NCBI RefSeq assembly: GCF_964020175.1
Contig: NZ_OZ026541.1
Coordinates: 682,001-746,000, forward strand
DNA from: Candidatus Mesenet endosymbiont of Phosphuga atrata
Lineage (GTDB): Bacteria; Pseudomonadota; Alphaproteobacteria; Rickettsiales; Anaplasmataceae
Reading direction: 5' to 3'
Length of the DNA: 64,000 nucleotides
Shown here: in pieces, positions 46,000 to 56,300 of the stretch
How positions within the stretch are numbered: the first letter of the stretch is position 1
Layout of the letters: the number at the start of each line of letters is the position of its first letter
Program-made: the position numbers and the translations under genes
The notes under the pieces: generated by a model
The model's database searches: none
What the model saw: the letters and a program-made list of their open reading frames with translations, nothing else
Told to the model about the DNA's origin: nothing

Positions 46000-47469
46000 T
46001 CAAGAAGTTTTATCCTTACTTAATTTATAAAAAACAGAAGATAAAAATGCAAACACAGGTAGTATTTCTAACCTACCAATTAGCATTACAAGCGATAACA
46101 ACAATTTAGTTGAATTTGAAAAAGTAGCATAATTTCCTGATGGTCCAATAATAGCACCAAAACCAGGACCTGAATTTGTTAAGGCTGCTGAGATAGCACT
46201 TAAGCTTGTTATAAAATCAACCTTACTTATAAAGGACATAGCTATTGTTGCAATAGTAAATATTGATATGTAAAGAAAAAAATATATAAAAATGCTTTTG
46301 ATTTCTTCATCCTCTAAAATTTTGCCGTTAAGTTTAACAACATTTGTTTCATTTGGGTTCACTACATCATGAAAATAAGCTTTTACCGCCTTAATTAGCA
46401 CTACTATACGAAATATTTTGACGCCACCACTTGTTGAGCCGCTGCAACCACCAATGAGTGTTAAAAAGAATGCAAACACTACAATAAAACACCAATTGCT
46501 ATAATCGCAAATGGTAAACCCAGCTGATGTTGTTAAGGACACTATACTAAATATACTATATCGAAATAGGATAAAATCTCTATCTGTTTTATTATCCAAG
46601 CAAATATTACTGAAATGAATCCAGATAAACGTTATAAGTACTGAAACGATAATAATTCCAATAAAATAAAGGATCTGTTCATCATAAAAATATAACCTTT
46701 TTGTCATTTTTAAATAAGTTAAAAATGGACATGCCCCTAAAAGCATAAATGTAACAGCAATAATCTCAATTTTTATGCTGTTGTAGTGAGCAAGAGAATC
46801 ATCGTAATTAGCAAAACCACCCGTTGATACAGTCGATATTCCATGACATATGGCATCAAAAATAGACATGCCAGCAAAATAATAAAGTAGAATACATAGA
46901 AAGATGAAAATGCAATACACTATGGTAATGTGTGCAACTGTATGCACGATATTTGGTAATTTCTTTTTTGCAACTTCGGAAGATTCGGATGCAAGTAAAT
47001 TGCGTAGACCTGCAAATTTCAAAGAAGGAAAAATAATAATTCCTATTGTAATGATTCCTAACCCTCCAATCCCGCTCAGTATTGCTCTCCAAAGCAATAT
47101 TCCTGGGGATTTCTCATGCAAATGACTTAAGATAGTTGCACCTGTTGTTGTAATGCCTGATATAGTTTCAAACACAGCATCAACATAGCTTATAGAGGTC
47201 TCAAAGAGAAAAGGAATTGCTGCAAATAATGGTAAAACAAACCAAACGCAACTTGTAACAGCAAAATCTTTCACACTATTTAATTTACTAAGTTTACCAA
47301 GTAATGAAAAAACTATGCTGAAAAACAGTGTAATAGCAGAGCTAATAATAAATCCCTTCCACTCATAACCAAACAGTAGGTTAGTTACTGCAGGAATGGT
47401 CATGATAATACTTAAGGGAAGCAAAAGTATTCCAATTATAAATACTATTGAGCGCAAATCTTTGAGCAT
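46000..47469 (-). CDS. trkH: TrkH-type potassium uptake protein
   Basis: This 489-residue membrane protein has about ten to twelve hydrophobic segments and the repeated pore-loop motifs ISGITTTGATIL, ISTVSTGGFANYD, LTTSAGFTICD and ALTNSGPGFGAI that line the K+ path. TrkH works with the regulator TrkA, which is not in the window. GGCSGSTSGGVKIFRI is intact. It converges on infC and is divergent from the ABC ATPase gene. Confidence 0.93.
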   Translation of the reverse strand: MLKDLRSIVFIIGILLLPLSIIMTIPAVTNLLFGYEWKGFIISSAITLFFSIVFSLLGKLSKLNSVKDFAVTSCVWFVLPLFAAIPFLFETSISYVDAVFETISGITTTGATILSHLHEKSPGILLWRAILSGIGGLGIITIGIIIFPSLKFAGLRNLLASESSEVAKKKLPNIVHTVAHITIVYCIFIFLCILLYYFAGMSIFDAICHGISTVSTGGFANYDDSLAHYNSIKIEIIAVTFMLLGACPFLTYLKMTKRLYFYDEQILYFIGIIIVSVLITFIWIHFSNICLDNKTDRDFILFRYSIFSIVSLTTSAGFTICDYSNWCFIVVFAFFLTLIGGCSGSTSGGVKIFRIVVLIKAVKAYFHDVVNPNETNVVKLNGKILEDEEIKSIFIYFFLYISIFTIATIAMSFISKVDFITSLSAISAALTNSGPGFGAIIGPSGNYATFSNSTKLLLSLVMLIGRLEILPVFAFLSSVFYKLSKDKTS

Positions 47470-47544
47470 TTTTTGATATTATAAAAAGATTTCTACATCT
47501 AAAAAATACTATACAATTATAATTTTAATTTAGAGTTATAATTG

Positions 47545-48561
47545 ATGTTAGAGTTAAGGAATATTTCTTATTATTATAATAAGGATGGTTTTGCTTTAAA
47601 CAATATTAATATCAAGATAAATAGAGGCTCAGTTGCATGTTTACTTGGCCCATCAGGGTGCGGTAAGTCTACAATACTAAAATTAATAGCTGGGATAGAG
47701 AGGCCAAAATCTGGCTTCATTGCTGTAAATAATAAAGCAGTAGTAAATGATCATGTTTTTCTTCCTATTGAAAAACGTAATATTGGGCTTATTTTTCAAC
47801 ATCCTACATTATTTCCCCACAAGACAGTGATTGAAAATATAACTTTTGCTATCAAGAAGTGTAATAAAGAAGAGAAATACAAAATTGCTTTGGAAATCTT
47901 AGACTTGGTGAACATGACAAGCTATAAGGACTTATATCCTCATATGCTATCTGGTGGACAGCAGCAGTTAATTACGATAGCAAGAACGATTGCTCAAAAG
48001 CCTGAGGTAGTTTTGCTTGATGAACCATTCTCTAACATGGATGTAATATTAAAACGCAAAATAAGAAAATACATGCTATCTCTTTTCAAAGAGAGGAATA
48101 TAGCTGCACTACTTGTTACTCACGATCCGGAAGAAGCATTAGAGATTGCAGATACTATATATATTATCCGTGATGGCAGCGTAATCCAACATGGCACTCC
48201 GCATGATATATATTACAATCCTAAAGATTACGAATTAGCAAAGTTTTTTGGTGAATTGAACCATTTCCACGCAGTCGCTAAAAAAAATTATGTGGAATCG
48301 CCATTTGGGAAAATACCAATTAATTCTCAAAATAACAATGATAAAGTTATTGTCTGCATTAGGCCTGAGGCAATTTTACTACAGAATAATGGTGGGATTC
48401 AAGCTATAGTTGATAGTGTTAAGTTTTTTAATAAGATGGTTTATATTAAAATAAAAAGTTATTTATGCTTCATGAGGTTTCCTATTGCATTGTTACCGAA
48501 TAAAGGTGATATAATATCTATAGCACTTGATCTAGATCAAGTGCTTGTATTTAAAGCTTAA
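47545..48561 (+). CDS. ABC transporter ATP-binding protein, iron(III)/spermidine type
   Basis: From the ATG at 47545 (a TTG one codon earlier is possible) the protein has 338 residues. Walker A is GPSGCGKST, the signature is LSGGQQQ, Walker B is VVLLDEPFSNMD and the switch is VTHD. The C-terminal regulatory TOBE part holds VCIRPEAILL. The layout fits the FbpC/PotA group of importers of ferric iron or polyamines. The permease and binding protein are not adjacent, so the substrate is uncertain; iron is the usual annotation in Wolbachia. Confidence 0.85.
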   Translation: MLELRNISYYYNKDGFALNNINIKINRGSVACLLGPSGCGKSTILKLIAGIERPKSGFIAVNNKAVVNDHVFLPIEKRNIGLIFQHPTLFPHKTVIENITFAIKKCNKEEKYKIALEILDLVNMTSYKDLYPHMLSGGQQQLITIARTIAQKPEVVLLDEPFSNMDVILKRKIRKYMLSLFKERNIAALLVTHDPEEALEIADTIYIIRDGSVIQHGTPHDIYYNPKDYELAKFFGELNHFHAVAKKNYVESPFGKIPINSQNNNDKVIVCIRPEAILLQNNGGIQAIVDSVKFFNKMVYIKIKSYLCFMRFPIALLPNKGDIISIALDLDQVLVFKA

Positions 48562-48577
48562 AATTTTGGAGGTAAAT

Positions 48578-48751
48578 ATGAGTTTAGGTCCATGGCAATT
48601 ATTTTTAATTTTAATGATAATCTTAGTATTATTTGGTGCAGGGAGGTTACCGCAAGTCATGAGTGACTTTGGTCGTGGTATTCGTAACTTAAAACAAGAA
48701 TTAAAAGATTCTGATAAGTTATCACCAGCAAAAGACGAACCAGATCGTTAG
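48578..48751 (+). CDS. tatA: Twin-arginine translocase subunit TatA
   Basis: I chose the ATG at 48578, which has GGAGG five bases upstream; a TTG at 48545 inside the previous gene has no such site. The 57-residue protein starts MSLGPWQLFLILMIILVLFG. The family FGAGRLP hinge and an amphipathic helix (MSDFGRGIRNLKQELKD) follow. TatA forms the pore that moves folded proteins across the inner membrane. Confidence 0.94.
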   Translation: MSLGPWQLFLILMIILVLFGAGRLPQVMSDFGRGIRNLKQELKDSDKLSPAKDEPDR

Positions 48752-48768
48752 CTTCTTTCAATTCATCA

Positions 48769-48797
48769 ATAGTGCATAGTTTCAAATTATGCACTAT
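48769..48797 (+). terminator. Hairpin after tatA
   Basis: ATAGTGCATA and TATGCACTAT form a perfect 10-bp stem with a nine-base loop 18 bases after the tatA stop. No strong T run follows directly, so it may be a weak terminator or an RNA-stabilising hairpin separating tatA from sdhB. Confidence 0.45.
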
Positions 48798-48923
48798 GAA
48801 ATTCAGAAAACCATTTTTAAAATAAAAATTATACTCTATTAATATCTTAAAAACTCAAAAATTGTTATAATTGATCTTTTACCTTTTATAGGTAAAATCA
48901 AATTTTAATGAACAATAAGGCAT

Positions 48924-49706
48924 ATGGTACAACTGTCGTTACCAAAAAATTCGAAAGTTAATAAAAACGGTAAAGTTTATCCAGTTCCAAATGCTGCAAA
49001 AAAAGTAAAACGCTTTAAAATTTATCGTTGGTCTCCTGATGATGAGGAAAATCCAAGAATAGATACTTTTTTTATCGATATTGATGATTGTGGTCCAATG
49101 GTCCTCGATGCCCTTATTAAAATTAAAGATGAGGTTGACTCAACTTTAACTTTTAGACGTTCTTGTCGTGAAGGAATATGTGGATCATGTGCAATGAATA
49201 TTGATGGTACTAACACGCTTGCATGCACTAAAGCTATCTCTGATATCAGAGGTGACGTTAAGATATATCCATTGCCACATATGCATGTCATAAAAGACCT
49301 AGTTCCAGATTTGAGCCACTTCTATGAGCAATACAAGCAGATAAAACCATGGCTGCAAGCTAAAGAGCCCAAAAATCAAGATAAAGAGCGTTTGCAATCT
49401 CCAAAAGATAGAGAAAAATTAGATGGTTTATATGATTGTATATTATGTGCATGTTGTTCTACTGCATGCCCTAGCTATTGGTGGAATAGTGATAAATATC
49501 TAGGTCCAGCAATATTATTACAAATGTATAGGTGGATTGTCGACAGTCGTGATGAGAATAAAGATGAGCGTCTTGATTTTCTGGATGATGCCTTTAAATT
49601 ATATCGCTGTCACACCATAATGAACTGTACTAAAACTTGTCCTAAGAGCTTGAATCCAGGCAAAGCAATAGCAAAGATAAAACAGTCAATGCTAAATAAG
49701 GTTTAG
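48924..49706 (+). CDS. sdhB: Succinate dehydrogenase iron-sulfur subunit
   Basis: This 260-residue subunit of complex II passes electrons from SdhA to quinone. The [2Fe-2S] ligands are in [16 protein letters not shown] and the next cysteine in TLACTK. The [4Fe-4S] and [3Fe-4S] ligands are in [13 protein letters not shown] and [12 protein letters not shown]. All cluster cysteines are present and the length is normal. sdhA and sdhCD are not in the window. dapA follows after 31 bases. Confidence 0.97.
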   Translation: MVQLSLPKNSKVNKNGKVYPVPNAAKKVKRFKIYRWSPDDEENPRIDTFFIDIDDCGPMVLDALIKIKDEVDSTLTFRRSCREGICGSCAMNIDGTNTLACTKAISDIRGDVKIYPLPHMHVIKDLVPDLSHFYEQYKQIKPWLQAKEPKNQDKERLQSPKDREKLDGLYDCILCACCSTACPSYWWNSDKYLGPAILLQMYRWIVDSRDENKDERLDFLDDAFKLYRCHTIMNCTKTCPKSLNPGKAIAKIKQSMLNKV

Positions 49707-49737
49707 CACTTATTTTACTTAAATTAGAAGGTTATAT

Positions 49738-50619
49738 ATGCAATTTCGTGGCGTATTTACAGCTCTTGTAACTCCATTTAGTAAAGACAATTCTATTGAT
49801 GAAAATGCATTTTGCGAACTAGTTGAGTGGCAGATAAGCGGAGGAGTCCACGGGTTAGTGCCATGCGGTACTACTGGAGAAAGCTCTACCTTAACATTTG
49901 AAGAATATTGTGAAATAGTAGAGCTGTGCGTAAAAACTGTAAATAAGCAAGTACCCATAATAGCTGGTGTTGGGTCTAACAATACTGCCGAGGTTATAAA
50001 GAAGGTAAAATACATAGAATCAGTTGGAGCTGATGCTGTGCTTGTAGTGGCACCATATTATAATAAACCAACACAGGATGGCTTGTATAGCCATTTTAAG
50101 ACAATACATGATAATACTCATATCCCAATCATACTTTATAATGTTCCTGGAAGATGTGCTGTTGATATTTCGGATGTAACTGCAGGAAAAATAATGGAAC
50201 TTGAAAGAATTATAGGTATAAAAGATGCAACTGGTGATTTAAATCGTCCATTAAATCTAAAAACATTAGTGAAGAAAGAAATTTCTTTATTATCTGGGGA
50301 AGATTCAACTGCACTAGCGTTTAACATTCACGGCGGGTGTGGATGTATATCAGTAACTGCAAATATTGCACCAAAGTTATGTGCAAAATTACAAAACTTA
50401 TTTTTTAACAAGCAATTTGCAGAAGCAGTGGAGCTTAATAAAAAATTGTTTTCTTTAAATCAAGTGTTATTTTGTGAAGCAAATCCAATACCTGTAAAAT
50501 ATGGGTTGAGCTTACTTAAACCTAATATCTTTCCGAATTTGCGCTTACCACTGACAGAAGCTAGTGAAGATACTAAAATTAAGGTGAAAAAAGTGATGCA
50601 AGACCTTAATATAATATAA
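49738..50619 (+). CDS. dapA: 4-hydroxy-tetrahydrodipicolinate synthase
   Basis: This 293-residue aldolase condenses pyruvate with aspartate semialdehyde in the lysine/diaminopimelate route. PCGTTGESSTL, the tyrosine in VAPYYNKPTQDG, and the Schiff-base lysine in GIKDATGDL at about residue 162 are intact. Together with aspartokinase (56720-57943) it supports diaminopimelate supply for peptidoglycan precursors. It is 12 bases ahead of lolD. Confidence 0.97.
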   Translation: MQFRGVFTALVTPFSKDNSIDENAFCELVEWQISGGVHGLVPCGTTGESSTLTFEEYCEIVELCVKTVNKQVPIIAGVGSNNTAEVIKKVKYIESVGADAVLVVAPYYNKPTQDGLYSHFKTIHDNTHIPIILYNVPGRCAVDISDVTAGKIMELERIIGIKDATGDLNRPLNLKTLVKKEISLLSGEDSTALAFNIHGGCGCISVTANIAPKLCAKLQNLFFNKQFAEAVELNKKLFSLNQVLFCEANPIPVKYGLSLLKPNIFPNLRLPLTEASEDTKIKVKKVMQDLNII

Positions 50620-50631
50620 AGTTTCTCAAAG

Positions 50632-51297
50632 ATGTCTTGCATATTAAAGTTATCATCTATCGCTAAAAGCTTTGGTGAGCATGTCATTATAGACAATATT
50701 AACCTAGAAGTTAAAAGTGGAGAAATTATTGCACTAATTGGTAAATCAGGTTCTGGTAAAACAACAGTTTTACAAATAGCAGGGCTACTTGATGAACCAA
50801 CTTCTGGAAGCGTTTTGGTTAATGGCACTGATTGCACAAAAATAAATAATAGGCAAAAAACATATCTGCGTAGAACATTTGGCTTTGTTTATCAATTTCA
50901 CCACCTTCTACATGAATTTTCAGCACTTGAAAATGTCATGCTTCTGCAAATGATATTGGGCAAAAATAAGGGTGAGGCAAAAAAAAATGCACAATCTATG
51001 TTAGCAAATTTTGGCCTGCAGGATAGAGAGTTACACATGATATCTGAGCTTTCAGGAGGAGAAAGGCAAAGGCTCGCAATAGCTAGAGGTCTTATCAATT
51101 TTCCTCAGCTTGTGCTTGCAGACGAGCCTACAGGTAACTTAGATCCAGAGAACTCACTTAAGGTATTCTCACTCTTGCATGACTATGCAAAAGTAAAAAA
51201 TATTGCTGTATTTATGGTTACTCATAACCATATTCTTGCTCAAAAAGCAGATACGATTTTTGCCTTAGAGAAAGGAGTGTTAACCAAATTGCAATGA
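50632..51297 (+). CDS. lolD: Lipoprotein-releasing ABC transporter ATP-binding protein LolD
   Basis: This 221-residue ATPase powers release of lipoproteins from the inner membrane with LolC/E. Walker A is GKSGSGKTT, the signature is LSGGERQRL, Walker B is LVLADEPTGNLD and the switch is MVTHN. FGFVYQFHHLLHEFSALENV is typical of LolD. The partner permease gene is not in the window. Several predicted lipoproteins here (including the VirB6 paralogues) could be clients, which is inference. Confidence 0.93.
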   Translation: MSCILKLSSIAKSFGEHVIIDNINLEVKSGEIIALIGKSGSGKTTVLQIAGLLDEPTSGSVLVNGTDCTKINNRQKTYLRRTFGFVYQFHHLLHEFSALENVMLLQMILGKNKGEAKKNAQSMLANFGLQDRELHMISELSGGERQRLAIARGLINFPQLVLADEPTGNLDPENSLKVFSLLHDYAKVKNIAVFMVTHNHILAQKADTIFALEKGVLTKLQ

Positions 51298-51440
51298 ACA
51301 TAGCTCTTTTTCTGTATATGCTTTTTGTGTATAGGATTTGACAATTTAAATCTTTTCTTTTTAATAAAACAGATTTAGAATGAGTTAATAAACTATTGAA
51401 AGCGTGTTCATAAGTAACATAAAACAAATATGAATTACTG

Positions 51441-51923
51441 TTGAATAATATAGTACTTGCACTAGGTGCGAATTGTGGTAATGAAATTAGGATTTTGAAG
51501 AGGGTAATAGATCTGCTACCACTCTATAGTAGAATTACTTCTTTCATCTATAAAAGCAAAGCATTATTACCTAAAAATGCACCTATGTCTTGGGAATCTC
51601 CATTTTTCAACATGGCAGTCATTGGATACTCTGATTTAGAGTTAAATCAGTTTTTCAATGTGATAAAAAATCTTGAAATAGCTATGGGACGATCGAACAA
51701 AGCACGCTGGTCGCCAAGAATAATTGATATCGACATTTTATTTTGGGGAAGCAGTAAAATAGAGTCTAAAATTCTCTTAATACCTCACTTACAAATGCAT
51801 CATCGCGATTTCGTACTACTTCCAACGTGTGATATTTGCTCAAGATTTATCCATCCAACTTTAAATAAGAGTATCGCAGATATTGCAGCAAACCTTAAAG
51901 AAATTAATTTAATTAAGATCTAA
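51441..51923 (+). CDS. folK: 2-amino-4-hydroxy-6-hydroxymethyldihydropteridine diphosphokinase
   Basis: This 160-residue protein transfers pyrophosphate from ATP in folate synthesis. LALGANCGNEIRILKRVIDL at the N-terminus and RWSPRIIDIDILFW (family R-x-x-PR-x-x-D-x-D-x-L) at about residues 89-102 are intact, as are IPHLQMHHRDFVL and the conserved histidine. The start is TTG at 51441; the ATG at 51430 is out of frame. IS relics begin right after it. Confidence 0.93.
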   Translation: MNNIVLALGANCGNEIRILKRVIDLLPLYSRITSFIYKSKALLPKNAPMSWESPFFNMAVIGYSDLELNQFFNVIKNLEIAMGRSNKARWSPRIIDIDILFWGSSKIESKILLIPHLQMHHRDFVLLPTCDICSRFIHPTLNKSIADIAANLKEINLIKI

Positions 51924-51986
51924 TATGTGTGATTAATAAAGGTTATTACAATAAAGATGTAAGATTAAATAAAAATTGAGATAGTT

Positions 51987-52255
51987 TGTACTAAACGCCA
52001 CTTAATCTGACAGTGACGAATTAACTGACAGAAGAATTTAAATATACTATCAGAATCCTGATTAATGTTATTAATATTTTTCTGGAAAGCAATATATCAA
52101 GAAAAGTCTGCATCGGTGTTTTACCATAGCAATATTTGCCTGATTGTCTCATTGTAAGAACGCAACCAACATCTATCTGCAGATCTTCTAAAGAACTATA
52201 TTTCTAAAGATGATTTGCATAGTTTTGTGAAGCATATGCCATTAGTTTGCGGAGT
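51987..52255 (-). mobile_element. IS481-family relic, copy C
   Basis: The minus-strand 3' part of the element ends with TGTACTAAACGCCACTTAAT at 51987 and contains the CYGKTPMQTFLD-type and SSLEDLQID-type coding pieces. Unlike copies A and B it retains GGCATAT after SPQTN (PQTNGIC). The front half is missing: at TATAACTCCGC (52255) IS630 copy 3 begins. Confidence 0.8.
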
Positions 52256-52973
52256 TATAGTATTTTCTAAAGTAAATGATAAAGGTATAATGAACAATTT
52301 TAGAAGAGGGAAAATGGCATACAGTGTAGATTTAAGAGATTATCTTTAGTTAAAAAAGGGGAATCAAAGGCTGAGGTTGTGGAGCTGTTGGAATAGCAAT
52401 ACTATACAGATGGCTAAAAAAGAAAGCTGTTGGTTAAAACCAGCAAAAGCTAGTGGTTTCATACGAAAAATAGATCCCTAGAAGAATATGTAAAAAAGCA
52501 TCCAGCTGGCAGAGATGAAATTGGTTTCGGAATAAGCGCAATTTGGTACAACAGCTAAAAATCACATTAAAAAAAATTTATCAAGAGATGAAAGATTATA
52601 TAGAGAATATGGACAAGAGGAGAGAAAATACATGCACTGGCAAAAGACGAAAACATAATAGGATGGAAGAAGATTTGTTGCACCTCTGACCTTTACTGGA
52701 GGTTGTGATAAAGAAGTACTTAATACATGGTTAGAACACTACCGGAGCTGCCTGTTAATACAACTGTAGTTATGGATAATGCAATAAAACCGCTAAAACA
52801 AGAGAATTAATTGAAAAGGCAATTTACTCTATCTTCCTCCATATTCTCCTGATTTGAACCCCATTGAGCATTGCTCGCATACCATCAAAAGTTACCTCAA
52901 ATGCATCAACATTTCTTCTTGTTGTTGGTAACGCTATTATTGAGGTTTATCATTCAGTTTAGGAAAGACTATA
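52256..52973 (+). mobile_element. IS630-family element, degenerate copy 3
   Basis: Terminal repeats are TATAGTATTTTC at 52256 and GGAAAGACTATA ending at 52973. The transposase start MAYSVDLRDYL is followed by a stop. The element matches copy 1 over its whole length except for an internal deletion of about 52 bases between two GATGAAA repeats near 52590, which removes IVYIDE, the first catalytic aspartate. It cannot encode a working transposase. Confidence 0.85.
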
Positions 52974-53160
52974 GTTGAACGAGCTTTTGCTCATCTTTGC
53001 TTTGTTTACTCTTTTTTTACGCTCAAGTTTCTTAGCTTCTTTAACCACTCGAAAATAGTGCTTCTTCCAATTTTAAAAACCCTACAAGCTTCAGCTTTCG
53101 AATATCCAGAGTTTATAAATTCTATTACTTTTTTTCTTAAGTCTAACGAATGTCATATCT
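52974..53160 (-). mobile_element. N-terminal fragment of a second IS630-type transposase
   Basis: The minus strand reads RLKKKVIEFINSGYSKAEAC, RVFKIGRSTIFEWLKKLRNL and SVKKE before a stop: a helix-turn-helix N-terminus of a different IS630 subgroup than the three copies described above. GTATAGTGAATTTACTATAC at about 53208 may be its end. The rest is absent. Confidence 0.65.
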
Positions 53161-53384
53161 TTTATTCTCACAAATCTATTATTTTTAATAATAGTCCTTT
53201 TGTATAGTGAATTTACTATACTACAGATTCATCTATTTTCTTGTTATCTGAACACTTATATTTTTCTAATCTATCTAATTTACTATGCGTTTGCCCCCCT
53301 ATGCAAAAACCACTTTAATATATAGTAATTTATTTCAAATAATAAGTAAAGATATTAATTATAATGTTACTTATTTATTAACAT
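53161..53384. other. Spacer downstream of the RND gene
   Basis: Minus-strand pieces such as HSKLDRLEKYKCSDNKK are coherent for about 30 codons without a start and cannot be assigned. A run of six C at about 53295 precedes them. No complete gene is seen. Confidence 0.35.
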
Positions 53385-56300
53385 CTATTCACTTTTACCT
53401 TCATATTTTTTACAGTAAAGCAATGCTGGCGTAAAAAATAAAGTAAGTGCTGTAGCAAGGACCAGGCCACTTGCTATGGTAATTGAAAGATGGGTCCACC
53501 ATTGGCTTGCAGGAGCATTGTACGTAATTTCACGTTTAAAAAAATTGATACTAATTTTTGTAATCATAGGCATTAGACCTAAACCTGTTGTTGCCACCGT
53601 AAGTAGTATTGGCCTAACTCTTGAGATACAAGCTCTAATTATAGCTTCTTTTACGCCATAAAGCTTTAGTTTACTCTCAAAAGAATCAATTAGTAATATG
53701 TTATTATTTACAATGATCCCAGCAAGAGCGATAATCCCTACTCCGCCCATGACAACACCAAATACTTGCTTTAGCAGCAGTAAACTGCAAAAAACACAAG
53801 TCGTAGATAAAAATACTGCAGTCATAACAATAAAAGTGTTATAAACACTATTAAATTCTGTAACAAGCACTAAGATCATAAGCATTATTGCGAGTATAAA
53901 TTCTTTCAGTAAGAAAGCTTGAGCTTCATTTTGATCTTTACTCTCACCTTTAAAATCAACTATAACTTCTTTATCCCAATCTTCTTGCAATTTAATAAAT
54001 TTTATTTGCTCACTAGCTAAATACCCAGAAGCAACGTCAGCAGAAACTGTAAGTGTGCGCATTCCATCTGTTCTGTTTATTCTACTGATTTTATTTTTAG
54101 GGCTACGCTTAGTAAATGTGCTGATAGGAGATGGACCGTCTTTTGTGCTGACAAATAAATTATCTAAAGTTTTAAGGTTACGATTTTCCTTAGGAAAACG
54201 AGCAATAATATCAACTTCTTCATCAAGATTATTTGGTCTATATTTTCCAATTATCACACCACTAGTTACCATTTTTATAAACTCACCAACAACTGTAATG
54301 TCAGTTCTAGAAAGCATAGCCTTGCTGCGGTTGATATCTATATCCCATTCAATTTCAGGTGACGCACGACTATCTTGGATATTGATAAATCCTAACGAAT
54401 TATGCATCAGGGTTAAAATTTTATTTAATGCTGCTTCCATTTTTATCCAAGATTTTGAGCTTAAATTAATTTGTATTGGTTTATCTCCTTGTGGTCCCAT
54501 TTTTTCTTCTTGAACTTCAATTACGACTCCTTTGATATCACGCATACGATTTCTAATATCACTTATTATGTCATAAGCCTTACGGCGCAGGTGCCAATTG
54601 GCAAACTCTAATTGGATTTTAGCTATCAGATCATCTGAATTTTCTTCTGATGTGAATAGTCCAGATCTTGCATAAAAAATCTTAATTTCATCCTTCATAT
54701 CTAAAATATGACTTTCAACTTCCTGAAGTATAAGATCACGTTCTTTAACTGATAGATTACCTTTAGCTCTAACATTTATTACTGCATTGTCTGGTTCTAT
54801 ACTTGGAAAGAATTCCACACCTGGACCAAATTCAAAGTAAACTATACTAACTGATATTAAAGCAGTTATGGTAATGAAAATAAATCTCTTTGGGTTATTT
54901 AAGACTTTATTTAAAACACTTACGTAAGCTTTAAGAAAAGTGCTAGTTTTTTCTAGGCTGCCACTTTCTATGGCATTCATTTTTTCAATTTCTTCTGGCA
55001 GAGTTGTGGACGGCTTGCCAAATATTGCACCTAAAGTAGGAGTGAAGATTAAAGCTATAACTAAGGAACTACTTAAAGTTGCAACTAAAGTGACGGGTAT
55101 ATATTTCATAAATTCGCCAGTCACCCCTGGCCAAAATAAAAGTGGTATAAACACAGCCAATTTTGTTAAAGTAGCGGAAGTTACAGGCCAGAACATATCG
55201 GTTGCAGCTACCCTAAATGCCTCTCTGGGACTCAGTCCGCTAATCATTTTCCTATCTGCATATTCATTCACTACAATTGAATCATCAACTAGCATGCCAA
55301 CAGCCATAATTAAGCTAAATAGCACTACTATATTGAGCGTGATTCCCATAAAATGAAGTATGATAATACCAAGTAAAAATGATCCTGGAATTGCTAAAGA
55401 AACCAGCATAGATATCCTTGTACCCATAGTCAGCATCATAACAATAAGTATAAGCAACACAGAAAATATTATGCTGTTCTCTAAATCATTAATGGTATCT
55501 GCAATTTTATCTGATTGATCTTGCATATAAACTACAGATAAATTTTTTGGAAGTTCCGCTTTACTAACTAGATTCTTTACTTGATTTATAGTTTCTATAA
55601 CATTTGCACCTGTACGCTTTGAGACTTCAAATACAATGGCTGGCTCGCCGTTTATACGAGCAAACCCTTTTCTATCCTCAAATTTATAATATACTTCCGC
55701 TACATCTTCTACCTTAACTACAGCATCTCTTTGCACTCTTAATGGCACTTTTAGTATATCTTTTACATCTTTAAATGTGCCTGATATTTTTATTGAGTAT
55801 CTACCAATATCACCTTCTAGTACTCCAGCTCCTATTAATCTATTATTGCGCGTTATTGCACCCAAGATTTCTTCAAGCTGTAGGTTATAGCTGTTAAATA
55901 CGCTGGGCTTAATTATAACTTCAACTATCTCTTTGCGCATGCCTGCAACTTCAACACTCAAAACGTTGGGCATCGTCTCTATGGCATTTTTTAAATTACG
56001 TGCTATTTCATTTAACGTCCTCTCCGGCAAATTTCCTATTAAACCAACATTTATAACCGGAAATAAGCTTAAATTTACTTCATGTGCTGCTAAGTGATCT
56101 GCTTCATTTGGTAGTTTTGAGCGTATATCATCCATCTTTGCTCTTACGTCTTCTAAAGCTTTTTTGCTATCGAATCCGGCTTTAAATTTAAGTGTAACAT
56201 ATGCACGGTCATCGGTTGCAACCGATGATATCTCCTCAATTCCTTGAATTGACTTAAGTTCATTTTCCATAGGAATTGCAAGTATGCGTTCACTGTCCTC

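Noticed and set aside
48545-48577. TTG start at 48545 for tatA
   Set aside because: The ATG at 48578 has GGAGG at proper distance and gives the family N-terminus directly.
53280-53310. GGGGGG on the minus strand as another accessory-gene leader
   Set aside because: No start codon or long frame follows at the expected distance.
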